Part shown: one piece after another, positions 36,208-44,142 of the stretch
Layout: every line of letters begins with the position of its first letter
Position numbering within the stretch: the stretch's first letter is position 1
DNA from: Clostridia bacterium
GTDB taxonomy: Bacteria > Bacillota > Clostridia > Christensenellales > Aristaeellaceae
Length of the DNA stretch: 64,000 nt
Direction: 5' to 3'
NCBI GenBank assembly: GCA_017431005.1
Contig: JAFRLY010000001.1
Coordinates: 1-64,000, forward strand
Made by a program: the position numbers and the translations under genes
The notes under the pieces: model-generated
Seen by the model: the letters and a program-made list of their open reading frames with translations, nothing else
The model's database searches: none
What the model was told of the DNA's origin: nothing

Positions 36208-37563
36208 ATGGACGTGGAACAGGGATTCCTGCAGGGCATGGAGCCGGAGGGCGCCGCGGCGGGACAGCCGCTGGCGGCCCGGATGCGCCCGCGCACCCTG
36301 GAGGAGTTCGCGGGGCAGAAGCATCTGCTCGGTGAAGGCAAGGTGTTGCGGCGGCTGATAGCCGCGGACACGGTTTCCTCCATGATTTTCTGGGGCCCGC
36401 CCGGCGTGGGGAAAACGACGCTGGCGCGGATCATCGCCCAGCGCACCCAGGCCTCCTTTATTGATTTTTCAGCCGTCACCAGCGGCATCAAGGAAATCCG
36501 CCAGGTCATGATGAAGGCGGAGGAGAACCGGATTTACGGCATGCGGACCATCGTCTTCGTGGACGAAATCCACCGGTTCAACAAGGCGCAGCAGGACGCG
36601 TTCCTGCCCTTTGTGGAGAAGGGGAGCATCGTGCTGATCGGCGCCACGACGGAGAATCCGTCCTTTGAGGTCAACAGCGCGCTGCTGTCCCGGTGCAAGG
36701 TGTTCGTGCTGCAGGCCCTGAGCCGGGAGGACATCCTGGGGCTGCTGAGAAGGGCGCTGACGGATGAGCGCGGCTTCGGCCGGGACCATGTGGAGATCAG
36801 CGAAAAGGCGCTGGGGGCCATCGCGGACTTCTGCAACGGGGACGCGCGCAGCGCTCTGAGCACGCTGGAGATGGTGGTGCTCAACGGCGACGCGGACGAG
36901 CACGGCATCCGGGTGACGGATGAGATTATTGCCCAGTGCCTGTCCCGCAAGAGCCTGATGTACGACAAGGACGGGGAGGAGCATTACAACCTGATCTCCG
37001 CCCTGCACAAGTCCATGCGCAATTCGGACCCCGACGCGGCGGTTTACTGGATGATGCGTATGCTGGAGGGCGGGGAGGACCCGCTGTATATTGCCCGGCG
37101 GGTGCTGCGCTTCGCGGCGGAGGACGTCGGCCTGGCGGATCCCCGGGCTATGGAGGTCGGGGTCGCGGCCTATCAGGCCTGCCATTTCATCGGCGTGCCG
37201 GAATGCAACGTGCATCTGGCGGAGGCGGTTGTCTATATGTCCCTGGCCTCCAAGTCCAACGCCATGGAGATGGCGGTGAACGAGGCCCGGGAGGCTATTG
37301 AGAAGGAGCCGGACGCGCCGGTGCCCCTGGTGATCCGGAACGCGCCGACAAAGCTCATGAAGGACCTGCATTACGGCGAGGGCTACCGGTATGCCCATGA
37401 CTACGCGGAAAAGCTGACGGCCATGCAGTGCCTGCCGGACGTCCTGAAGGACCGGAAATTCTATCATCCCACAACCCAGGGGCAGGAGGCCCGCTACAAG
37501 GAGCGCCTGGAGCAGATTGAGGCCTGGAAGGCGGAGCAGCGGAAGAAGGAAAAGGAGAAATAA
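36208..37563 (+). CDS. rarA: Replication-associated recombination protein A (MgsA-type AAA ATPase)
   Basis: A 451-residue cytoplasmic AAA+ ATPase acting at stalled replication forks. Walker A is GPPGVGKTTLA near residue 63, Walker B is IVFVDEIHRF near 115, and sensor 1 is IGATTENPSFEVN. The C-terminal half matches the MgsA tetramerisation region (ADPRAMEVGVAAYQACHFIG). Length is typical. AGAGGAGA supports ATG 36208 over the in-frame ATG at 36187. Confidence 0.96.
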   Translation: MDVEQGFLQGMEPEGAAAGQPLAARMRPRTLEEFAGQKHLLGEGKVLRRLIAADTVSSMIFWGPPGVGKTTLARIIAQRTQASFIDFSAVTSGIKEIRQVMMKAEENRIYGMRTIVFVDEIHRFNKAQQDAFLPFVEKGSIVLIGATTENPSFEVNSALLSRCKVFVLQALSREDILGLLRRALTDERGFGRDHVEISEKALGAIADFCNGDARSALSTLEMVVLNGDADEHGIRVTDEIIAQCLSRKSLMYDKDGEEHYNLISALHKSMRNSDPDAAVYWMMRMLEGGEDPLYIARRVLRFAAEDVGLADPRAMEVGVAAYQACHFIGVPECNVHLAEAVVYMSLASKSNAMEMAVNEAREAIEKEPDAPVPLVIRNAPTKLMKDLHYGEGYRYAHDYAEKLTAMQCLPDVLKDRKFYHPTTQGQEARYKERLEQIEAWKAEQRKKEKEK

Positions 37564-37565
37564 CG

Positions 37566-38357
37566 GTGGCGCTGACAGCGTATTGCAAAAAATGCGGCCG
37601 GGAAGTGGAGGCGGGCGAGGTCTGCCCCTTCTGCGGCACCCGGCTGGGAAAGACGTCCGCCCACGTCGTCTGGTGCGAGGAGGTTACGCCTGTCCGGGAC
37701 TGGATGAGCTGGAACGCGGTGCTGCGGGTGCTGCTGCCGGCGGTGCTGGCGGTGCTGCTGCTGATCCTGCTGCTGGAGGGCTTCAGCGGCGGCATGGCGG
37801 CCGTGGAAAGGCTGCTGGCCTCCGGGCTGCTGGTGACGCTGGCCATCCTCCTGGGCACGGCCCTGGCGCTGGTGATGCTGATCCTGCTTCTGCAGGGGCC
37901 GGAGCTGGCGGATTACACTGTGGACAACCGGGGCATCCATGAAACGCGGTATCTGCCGAACCCCACGGCGGTGAAGCTGCTGACCCGGCTGAAGTCCCCC
38001 GCGCTGGCGCGGGAGGCCCAGGGGCGGGTCCCCGTCGTGAAAACAGGGGAGCGGAGCATTGCCTGGCGGGACGTGGCGCGGGTGCAGCTCTGGCCGGAAA
38101 AATGCATGGTGCTGATTTACGCGCCGTCCTGGTGGATGCGCATCGCGGTGGCCTGCACGCCCTTCACCTGGGATGATACGCTGGGAATCATCCGCAATAA
38201 GCTCGGGAAAAAGAAAAAGGTGCTGCTGCCGCCCGCCCTGGTGATTCCGCCGGCGCCGGCAAAGCCGAAAACAAAACCCCAGGCGCAGCTTGTGCCTGAG
38301 GTGGAGGAAGCGATTGAGCAGATCCGGATGGAAGAGCTGATGGAGGAGCAGGGTTAA
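37566..38357 (+). CDS. Zinc-ribbon membrane protein of unknown function
   Basis: A 263-residue protein. Residues 7-23 form a zinc ribbon (Cys7, Cys10, Cys20, Cys23). Two hydrophobic segments near residues 54-72 and 92-115 anchor it, followed by a soluble region with a possible PH-like fold and a Lys/Pro-rich tail. Function not recognised. GTG 37566 is 3 nt after the rarA stop, with AAGGAG inside the end of rarA, so the two are co-translated. Its stop overlaps the last bases of the convergent gene at 38354. Confidence 0.75.
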   Translation: MALTAYCKKCGREVEAGEVCPFCGTRLGKTSAHVVWCEEVTPVRDWMSWNAVLRVLLPAVLAVLLLILLLEGFSGGMAAVERLLASGLLVTLAILLGTALALVMLILLLQGPELADYTVDNRGIHETRYLPNPTAVKLLTRLKSPALAREAQGRVPVVKTGERSIAWRDVARVQLWPEKCMVLIYAPSWWMRIAVACTPFTWDDTLGIIRNKLGKKKKVLLPPALVIPPAPAKPKTKPQAQLVPEVEEAIEQIRMEELMEEQG

Positions 38358-39358
38358 GGTAGATGGGACAGGTTCTGCGGGCCGGGGGTCAGCTTCCCGT
38401 CCTGGATGGCCTGAACCGTCTGCACAATCCAGTCGTTGACCGGGGTGGGAACCCCGGTTTTTTTGCCCCATGCGCGGACGACGCCGTTGATGGCGTCAAT
38501 CTCGCAGGGCCTGCCCTTCTTCAGATCCTGCAGCATGGAGGGCTCGATGGCGGCGTGCTTCTTCATGGCGACGGGCATGATGAGCTTCGCGAAGGCCTTT
38601 TTGACGGGGCCCTTCCAGTAGAACAGCTTTATGATGTCCTTTCCCTGGACCGGGGCGAAGGTGACGCCGGCCGCGCGGCCCACGTCAATGACCTCCTTCA
38701 TGCAGCGGGCCGCCAGGTCCCGGGCCGCGGGATCCGCGGTCACGGCGCCGAAGGTGCCGCCGATGACGGTGCCGATACCGGAGAAGGTCGCGTTGATCAG
38801 CAGCTTGGACCAGCGGGCGCCGGGCAGGTTGGTTTCCAGCTCCACGGGGCACATGTGCTCCAGCACGGCCTTTACCTTTTCCAGCCGGTCAGCCGGGATG
38901 CCGGGCATGCCGCCCATGTGGAAGGAAAGGCTGTCCGGGACGGAGGTCAGCATGCTTTCGCCGGGGGCGGTCATTGTCGCGCCCCATTCCACAACGCAGC
39001 CCACGGTCCGGTCCGCGCCGACGATTTCAGCGATGCCGTCCTCGGGGATGCCGTTCTGCAGCGTCACGAGAATGCCGTCGTCCGCCAGGAAGTCCTTCAG
39101 GAAGGCGACGGTTTCCCGGTTGTTCAGCTGCTTGGTCATCAGGAAAATGATGTCGTATTTCCCGGCCATTTCCTCCGGGAGCAGGGCGCGGACCGGGACG
39201 GTCATCTCCACCGTGCCGGTGATATGGGCGCCGTTCCTTTTCAGGGCCTCCACGTGAGCCCGGTTCCGGTTGATCAGATCAACGTCGATATGGTCTTGTG
39301 TCAGATAAGCGCCGAGAACGGTTCCCAGGGAACCGGCGCCGTAAATCGCTGTGCGCAT
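38354..39358 (-). CDS. Ketopantoate reductase-family (PanE/ApbA) oxidoreductase
   Basis: A 334-residue NADPH-dependent enzyme. Rossmann motif GAGSLGTVLGAYL is at residues 7-19. The C-terminal domain has the family lysine region WSKLLINATFSGIGT and the late segment EIDAINGVV. True PanE makes pantoate for coenzyme A, but many family members reduce other 2-keto acids, so I do not assign a symbol. It is tail-to-tail with the zinc-ribbon gene, overlapping by four bases. Confidence 0.85.
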   Translation of the reverse strand: MRTAIYGAGSLGTVLGAYLTQDHIDVDLINRNRAHVEALKRNGAHITGTVEMTVPVRALLPEEMAGKYDIIFLMTKQLNNRETVAFLKDFLADDGILVTLQNGIPEDGIAEIVGADRTVGCVVEWGATMTAPGESMLTSVPDSLSFHMGGMPGIPADRLEKVKAVLEHMCPVELETNLPGARWSKLLINATFSGIGTVIGGTFGAVTADPAARDLAARCMKEVIDVGRAAGVTFAPVQGKDIIKLFYWKGPVKKAFAKLIMPVAMKKHAAIEPSMLQDLKKGRPCEIDAINGVVRAWGKKTGVPTPVNDWIVQTVQAIQDGKLTPGPQNLSHLP

Positions 39359-39401
39359 TGCGGATCATCCTTTCGGGGTGTTTTTCCGGGACAACCCGCA
39401 T

Positions 39402-39430
39402 AATCTAACATATTGCCGGATAAAAAGCAA
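39402..39430 (-). promoter_or_regulatory. Promoter of the PanE-family gene
   Basis: On the minus strand TTGCTT (39425-39430) and TAGATT (39402-39407) are 17 bp apart. Confidence 0.55.
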
Positions 39431-39484
39431 TCCGGTCTGAACCGTATATTCTGACAGGAAGGGGAGACCGGCCCGCCCGGGGGA

Positions 39485-39512
39485 TTGACTGTTTTTCCGG
39501 AAGGGGTAAACT
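39485..39512 (+). promoter_or_regulatory. Promoter of the RluA-family/YitT pair
   Basis: TTGACT (39485-39490) and TAAACT (39507-39512) are 16 bp apart, about 25 nt before the start codon at 39537. Confidence 0.5.
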
Positions 39513-39536
39513 ATGGGGGAGAAGGAGTGAGCGGGG

Positions 39537-40166
39537 ATGGATCAGGCCGTGACGCCGGACTGGGTGGTGCGTGTCAAGCCGGCGGGAATGGATTCGGAAA
39601 AGGAGTTTCCGGAGCTGCTCCGGCAGGAGCTGGGCGGGAGGATTTATCCCGTGCACCGGCTGGACCGGAACGTGGCCGGGCTCATGGTGTACGCCCGGAC
39701 GCAGGCCGCTGCGGCGGAGCTTTCCCGATGCGTTCAGGAAGGCCGGATGATCAAGGAATACGTGGCGATCTGCCACGGAACGCCGCCGGAGCCGGAGGGC
39801 CGGATGGAGGACCTGCTCTGGAAGGATCCCCGGCAGAACAAGGTCTTTGTGGTGAAGCGCCTGCGGGCCGGCGTGCGGCCGGCGGCGCTGACCTACCGGG
39901 TGCTGGGCCCGGCGAGGCCGGAGGGGACGCTGGTCCGCGTCCGGCTGGAAACCGGCCGGAGCCACCAGATCCGTGTGCAGTTCGCCTCCCGGGGCTGTCC
40001 GCTGCGGGGGGATCACAAATACGGCGCCCGGGACCGGGAAACGGCGCCGGCGCTCTTTTCCTGCGGGCTGCGCTTTCCCTGGCGGGGAGAGGAGCAGCGC
40101 TTTGAATGTCTGCCGCCCTGGGCGGAAGGAGAGAAGAAAGACGATGGCTGTGAAGCTGAAGAATAA
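39537..40166 (+). CDS. RluA-family pseudouridine synthase
   Basis: A 209-residue enzyme that isomerises uridine to pseudouridine in rRNA or tRNA. The catalytic Asp is in HRLDRNVAGLMVYAR near residue 43, and the C-terminal motif RLETGRSHQIRVQFA is present. No S4 RNA-binding domain is seen, so it is a minimal member like TruC or YqcB types. The target base is unknown. Its 3' end overlaps the YitT gene by 23 bp. Confidence 0.88.
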   Translation: MDQAVTPDWVVRVKPAGMDSEKEFPELLRQELGGRIYPVHRLDRNVAGLMVYARTQAAAAELSRCVQEGRMIKEYVAICHGTPPEPEGRMEDLLWKDPRQNKVFVVKRLRAGVRPAALTYRVLGPARPEGTLVRVRLETGRSHQIRVQFASRGCPLRGDHKYGARDRETAPALFSCGLRFPWRGEEQRFECLPPWAEGEKKDDGCEAEE

Positions 40167-41034
40167 GGAGAGCCTGCTGTCGGATTACGGCGTCATCACC
40201 CTGGCCGCCATGCTGATGGCGCTGAACTATTATGTGTTTATCCTGCCCAATCAGTTCGCGCCCTCCGGCCTCGGCGGCATCAATACGATGATCCAGTATG
40301 TGTTTCATATCAGCGTCGGCTGGCTGACCCTGGTGATGAACATCCCCCTCGCGATCGTCTGCTGGTTCACGGTGGACAGGCAGTTCACCCTGAAGACCGT
40401 TGTCAGCGTGGTGGTCTTTTCCGTGACGCTGCTGCTGATGCAGAACCGCGTGATCGACGTGCACCGCTTTATCTACTTTACCGGGGACGGGCGCAGCACG
40501 CTGCTGGCGCCGGTGGCCGCGGGCACGATCAACGGCATGATCGAGGCGGCCTCCCTGCGGGCGGGGGGCAGCACCGGCGGCATGGATTACGTGTCCGCGA
40601 TGATCCACAAGAAGCATCCGGCTTATTCCATGACTCATATTACCTTCACCATCAACCTGCTGATCGCCTCGGCGTCCTATGTGGTTTATGATTTCCAGAT
40701 CGAGCCGGTCATCCTGTGCATCGTTTACAGCTTTGTGACCACGCAGATGGGCGACGCGATCCTCCGGGGCGGCAAGACCGCCATGAAGGTGGAAATGATC
40801 ACTGCCCATCCCCGGGAGATCACCGATCATATCGTGCGGGAGCTGCACCACAGCACGACGATCCTGCAGGCGGAGGGCGGCTTCAGCCATCAGGGAAAAA
40901 CGATGCTGATCACGGTTGTCGGCAGGCATCAGATCACGAAGGTGATGGATATCATCAGTCAGTATCCGGACACCTTTGCTTGCGTTTCCCAGGTTTCGGA
41001 AACCGTGGGTAATTTTAACCGCCGGCCCGGATAA
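40144..41034 (+). CDS. YitT-family membrane protein with DUF2179 domain
   Basis: A 296-residue protein. The first ~205 residues hold about five membrane helices (starting LNYYVFILPNQFAPSGLGG). The last ~85 residues match the soluble DUF2179 domain (MKVEMITAHPREITDHI). The role of this widespread Firmicute family is not settled. ATG 40144 lies inside the end of the RluA-type gene and has GGAAGGAG upstream. The terminator at 41019-41051 overlaps its last codons. Confidence 0.9.
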   Translation: MAVKLKNKESLLSDYGVITLAAMLMALNYYVFILPNQFAPSGLGGINTMIQYVFHISVGWLTLVMNIPLAIVCWFTVDRQFTLKTVVSVVVFSVTLLLMQNRVIDVHRFIYFTGDGRSTLLAPVAAGTINGMIEAASLRAGGSTGGMDYVSAMIHKKHPAYSMTHITFTINLLIASASYVVYDFQIEPVILCIVYSFVTTQMGDAILRGGKTAMKVEMITAHPREITDHIVRELHHSTTILQAEGGFSHQGKTMLITVVGRHQITKVMDIISQYPDTFACVSQVSETVGNFNRRPG

Positions 41035-41051
41035 GGGCCGGCGGCATTTTT
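41019..41051. terminator. Terminator shared by YitT and the ParB/HAD-like gene
   Basis: CCGCCGGCCC (41019-41028) pairs perfectly with GGGCCGGCGG (41035-41044), then CATTTTTAT. It includes the YitT stop codon and lies just past the stop of the converging minus-strand gene. Confidence 0.85.
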
Positions 41052-41940
41052 ATGCTTTTTCGGTTTCGGGAATGATGTCCATGATCTCCCGGGACCAGGC
41101 GGCGGGGTCCCCGCTGAGGGGGAATTCCCGGAAGCCTTGCGTGCCGCTCTCGGTTTTCAGCACCAGGTTCCGGTCGATGTGGATCGTTTCCTGGTAGTGG
41201 GCGGACAGGAGGGCTTCCATCGCCTTCCGGGAGCTTTCCGGCACCTTGCGCGCGGTGCCGGTGATGATGCCGTTCACGTGCGCCCGGTGGTGCTTCAGCC
41301 AGCGGGCGATCTGATCCTGGGAATGATATTCCGCGGAGTAGACCCAGATGTCGTATCCCCGGCGGTTGAAGAACCGGGCCAGGGCCGGGAAGCCCAGCCG
41401 CATCGGCTGCCGGTAAACGAGATTCCAGGGGAAGGGCGTCTTTTCCGCGGGGCCTTCCTTCGGATCGGCGAAGATCACCTCGTCCAGATCCAGGGAAACG
41501 CGCCGGTGGTGGCTGGAGGCCGCCAGCATTCTGCGGATATCCTTTTCCTGCGTCAGGTTCACGATCTTCACCGGCAGGCTGGGAACGTTGGCCCGGAGGG
41601 CGGCGGCCCAGCGGTGGTGGCCGTTCAGGATCAGGTAGCCGTCCGGCTTCATCCGTTCCACCGTCAGCGGCTCGTGCTTCCCGTGGAAATGCTCGGCATG
41701 CATGTAGTTCCCGTGCATCATGGTCCGGAACTGCTTTTCGTAATCCGCGATGATGCCGCGGTTGGGCCCGATCTCCGGCTGGCTGAACTCATCCTCCGGG
41801 TTCGGATGCATGTCGTAGGGGGAAAGCTTCCGGATCATCCTGCGGCGCAGGAGGCTGGAGTGCACGGGCACGCAGACGCCTTTGTATTTCTCAAGTTCCC
41901 GGGCGAGGTACTCATCAAAGCTCATCGCTTTTTCCGCCAT
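41050..41940 (-). CDS. ParB-like/HAD-like two-domain protein of unknown function
   Basis: A 296-residue protein of unusual build. Residues ~1-135 end in a ParB/sulfiredoxin-like motif (LILNGHHRWAAALRANVP), which binds nucleotide in relatives. Residues ~145-290 look like a HAD hydrolase core: VSLDLDEVIFAD carries the DxD pair, and VYSAEYHSQDQIARWLKHH resembles the polynucleotidase-type segment. Catalysis is plausible but untested. ATG 41940 has AAGGAG about 11 nt upstream. It is divergent from the PEP mutase gene with promoters for both, which suggests a link to nucleotide-activated phosphonates or another nucleotide substrate. Confidence 0.65.
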   Translation of the reverse strand: MAEKAMSFDEYLARELEKYKGVCVPVHSSLLRRRMIRKLSPYDMHPNPEDEFSQPEIGPNRGIIADYEKQFRTMMHGNYMHAEHFHGKHEPLTVERMKPDGYLILNGHHRWAAALRANVPSLPVKIVNLTQEKDIRRMLAASSHHRRVSLDLDEVIFADPKEGPAEKTPFPWNLVYRQPMRLGFPALARFFNRRGYDIWVYSAEYHSQDQIARWLKHHRAHVNGIITGTARKVPESSRKAMEALLSAHYQETIHIDRNLVLKTESGTQGFREFPLSGDPAAWSREIMDIIPETEKA

Positions 41941-42009
41941 TGGGGTATCCGCTCCTTCCGCGCGCGGCCGGGAACAGGGTTCCCTGCTTTTTCTGCTGTG
42001 ATCAAAGGC

Positions 42010-42038
42010 ATTATAATGCTTTTGCGCGGCGGAGACAA
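42010..42038 (-). promoter_or_regulatory. Promoter of the ParB/HAD-like gene
   Basis: On the minus strand TTGTCT (42033-42038) and a perfect TATAAT (42010-42015) are 17 bp apart. Confidence 0.75.
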
Positions 42039-42044
42039 GTTCAT

Positions 42045-42073
42045 TTGATTCCTGAAACAAGGTGTGGCATAAT
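42045..42073 (+). promoter_or_regulatory. Promoter of the phosphonate gene pair
   Basis: TTGATT (42045-42050) and CATAAT (42068-42073) are 17 bp apart, about 45 nt before the mutase start codon. The two divergent -35 boxes are only 6 bp apart. Confidence 0.65.
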
Positions 42074-42118
42074 GAAGGGACAGACCGGGGTGATCCCGGA
42101 GTACCGCGGAGGGAAAAA

Positions 42119-44128
42119 ATGAAAGCGCTGATTCTGAATTCCGGCATGGGAAGCCGCATGGGCGCGCTCACGTCGGAGTATCCGAAATGCATGACGGAGA
42201 TTTCACCCCGGGAGACGATTCTGTCCCGGCAGCTGCGGCTGCTGGCGGAGGCGGGCGTCGAAGAGGTGGTCATGACCACGGGCCTGTTTGACACGGTGCT
42301 GACGGATTACTGCGCCGGCCTGGGCCTGCCCCTGCGTTTCACCTTCGTGAAGAATCCGAAATTCAGCGAAACCAACTATATATACAGCATATACTGCGCC
42401 CGGGAGTACCTGGACGACGAAATCCTCCTGATGCACGGGGACCTGGTGTTTGAGTATGAGGTGCTGGAGCAGGTGATTGCCTCTCCGGTGTCCTGCATGG
42501 CCGTGTCTACAACCCTGCCGCTGCCCGATAAGGATTTCAAGGCCGTCGTGAAGGACGGGAAGGTGCTGAAGGTAGGCGTGGAGTTCTTTGACAGCGCCGT
42601 GGAGGCCCAGGCGCTCTATCATCTGAAGCGGGAGAACTGGCGCCTCTGGCTGGACCGGATCTGCGCCTTCTGCGAAGCGGGGAACACAGGGGTATACGCG
42701 GAGAACGCCCTGAACGCGCTGGACGGCGCGGCGGATATTCACGCCCTGGACGCCGGGGATCTGCTCTGCGCGGAGATCGACAATCCGGAGGACCTGGCCG
42801 CGGTCAGCGCGCGCCTGCGGGAGATTGAGAACCGCACGGTGTACATGTGCTTCTCTACGGATATTCTCCACGGCGGGCATATCGCGATCATCCGCCGGGC
42901 CCAGAAGCTGGGCAGGCTGGTCATCGGCGTGCTGAGCGACGAGGCGGTGGCCTCCTACAAGCGCTTCCCGCTGGTGAGCTTTGCCGACCGGAAAATGATG
43001 ATGGAAAACATTGCCGGGGTGGACCGGGTCGTGGAGCAGCGGACGCTCAGCTACCGGGAAAACCTGGAAAAGCTGCGGCCGGACATCGTGGTCCACGGGG
43101 ATGACTGGCGCACCGGGTTCCAGAAGCCCGTGCGGGACGAGGTCGTGTCCCTGCTGGCCTCCTGGGGCGGCCGGCTGGTGGAGTATCCCTATTCCCGGGA
43201 CGACCGCTTCCGGGATCTGGACGCCCGGACCCGGGCGGACCTGGCCATGCCGGACATCCGCCGGGGGCGCCTTCGCCGGATGATGGACGCCAAGGGCCTT
43301 GTGACCGCCATGGAAGCGCACGACGGGCTGACGGGCCTCGTGGTGGAAAACACCGTGGTCTATCAGGACGGCGGCGCCCGGCAGTATGACGCCATGTGGA
43401 TCAGCTCCCTGTGCGATTCCACGGCCAAGGGCAAGCCGGATATCGAGCTGGTGGACATGACCAGCCGCTTCCGCACGATTGAGGATATCATGGAGGTGAC
43501 CACCAAGCCGATCATTTTCGACGGGGACACCGGCGGCAGGACGGAGCATTTTGTCTACACCGTGCGGACCCTGGAGCGGCTGGGGGTTTCCATGGTCATC
43601 ATTGAGGACAAGACCGGGCTGAAGAAGAACAGCCTCTTCGGCACCGAGGTGCAGCAGACCCAGGACAACATTGAGAACTTCAGCGAGAAGATCCGGGCGG
43701 GCAAGCGGGCTCAGAAGACCCGGGAGTTCATGATCTGCGCCCGGATCGAGAGCCTGATCCTCGAGCGCGGCATGGACGATGCCCTGGAGCGGGCCTTTGC
43801 CTTCGCGGCGGCCGGCGCGGACGCGATCATGATCCACAGCCGGAAGAAGGATCCCGCGGAGATCTTTGAGTTCATTGAAAAGTTCCGGGCGAAGGATCCG
43901 GTGACGCCGATCGTGCTGGTGCCGACCTCCTTCAACTCCGTGAAGGAGGAGGAGTGGAAGGCGCGCGGCGCCAACGTCATCATCTACGCGAACCAGCTGA
44001 TGCGGGCCCAGGTGCCGGCGATTCAGAACGCGGCCCGGATGATCCTGGAGAACCACCGGGCGGAGGAATGCGACGCCATGCTGATGCCCTTCAAGGACAT
44101 CATCCGGCTGATTCCCGTGGAGGATTGA
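42119..44128 (+). CDS. pepM: Tri-domain phosphonate enzyme: nucleotidyltransferase + cytidylyltransferase + PEP phosphomutase
   Basis: A 669-residue fusion. Residues 1-235 are a sugar-nucleotidyltransferase-like domain (LNSGMGSRMG, then PKCM), as in phosphocholine and phosphonate cytidylyltransferases. Residues ~238-370 are a TagD-like cytidylyltransferase with the HGGH motif near 252. Residues ~385-669 are PEP phosphomutase, with DGDTGG and EDKTGLKKNS near 494-503, the signature that marks true mutases. PepM turns phosphoenolpyruvate into phosphonopyruvate, and the next gene removes CO2. Two activation domains suggest the phosphonate ends up CDP-linked for attachment to lipid or polysaccharide. 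GGAGGG precedes ATG 42119. Fusions of one transferase to PepM are known; this double fusion seems less usual. Confidence 0.9.
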   Translation: MKALILNSGMGSRMGALTSEYPKCMTEISPRETILSRQLRLLAEAGVEEVVMTTGLFDTVLTDYCAGLGLPLRFTFVKNPKFSETNYIYSIYCAREYLDDEILLMHGDLVFEYEVLEQVIASPVSCMAVSTTLPLPDKDFKAVVKDGKVLKVGVEFFDSAVEAQALYHLKRENWRLWLDRICAFCEAGNTGVYAENALNALDGAADIHALDAGDLLCAEIDNPEDLAAVSARLREIENRTVYMCFSTDILHGGHIAIIRRAQKLGRLVIGVLSDEAVASYKRFPLVSFADRKMMMENIAGVDRVVEQRTLSYRENLEKLRPDIVVHGDDWRTGFQKPVRDEVVSLLASWGGRLVEYPYSRDDRFRDLDARTRADLAMPDIRRGRLRRMMDAKGLVTAMEAHDGLTGLVVENTVVYQDGGARQYDAMWISSLCDSTAKGKPDIELVDMTSRFRTIEDIMEVTTKPIIFDGDTGGRTEHFVYTVRTLERLGVSMVIIEDKTGLKKNSLFGTEVQQTQDNIENFSEKIRAGKRAQKTREFMICARIESLILERGMDDALERAFAFAAAGADAIMIHSRKKDPAEIFEFIEKFRAKDPVTPIVLVPTSFNSVKEEEWKARGANVIIYANQLMRAQVPAIQNAARMILENHRAEECDAMLMPFKDIIRLIPVED

Positions 44129-44142
44129 AACGGAGGACGGTT

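Noticed and set aside
34581-36509. Longer version of the MFS frame reaching 36509
   Set aside because: The extension runs antisense through rarA and across a good promoter at 36055-36082. The true protein starts near 35987.
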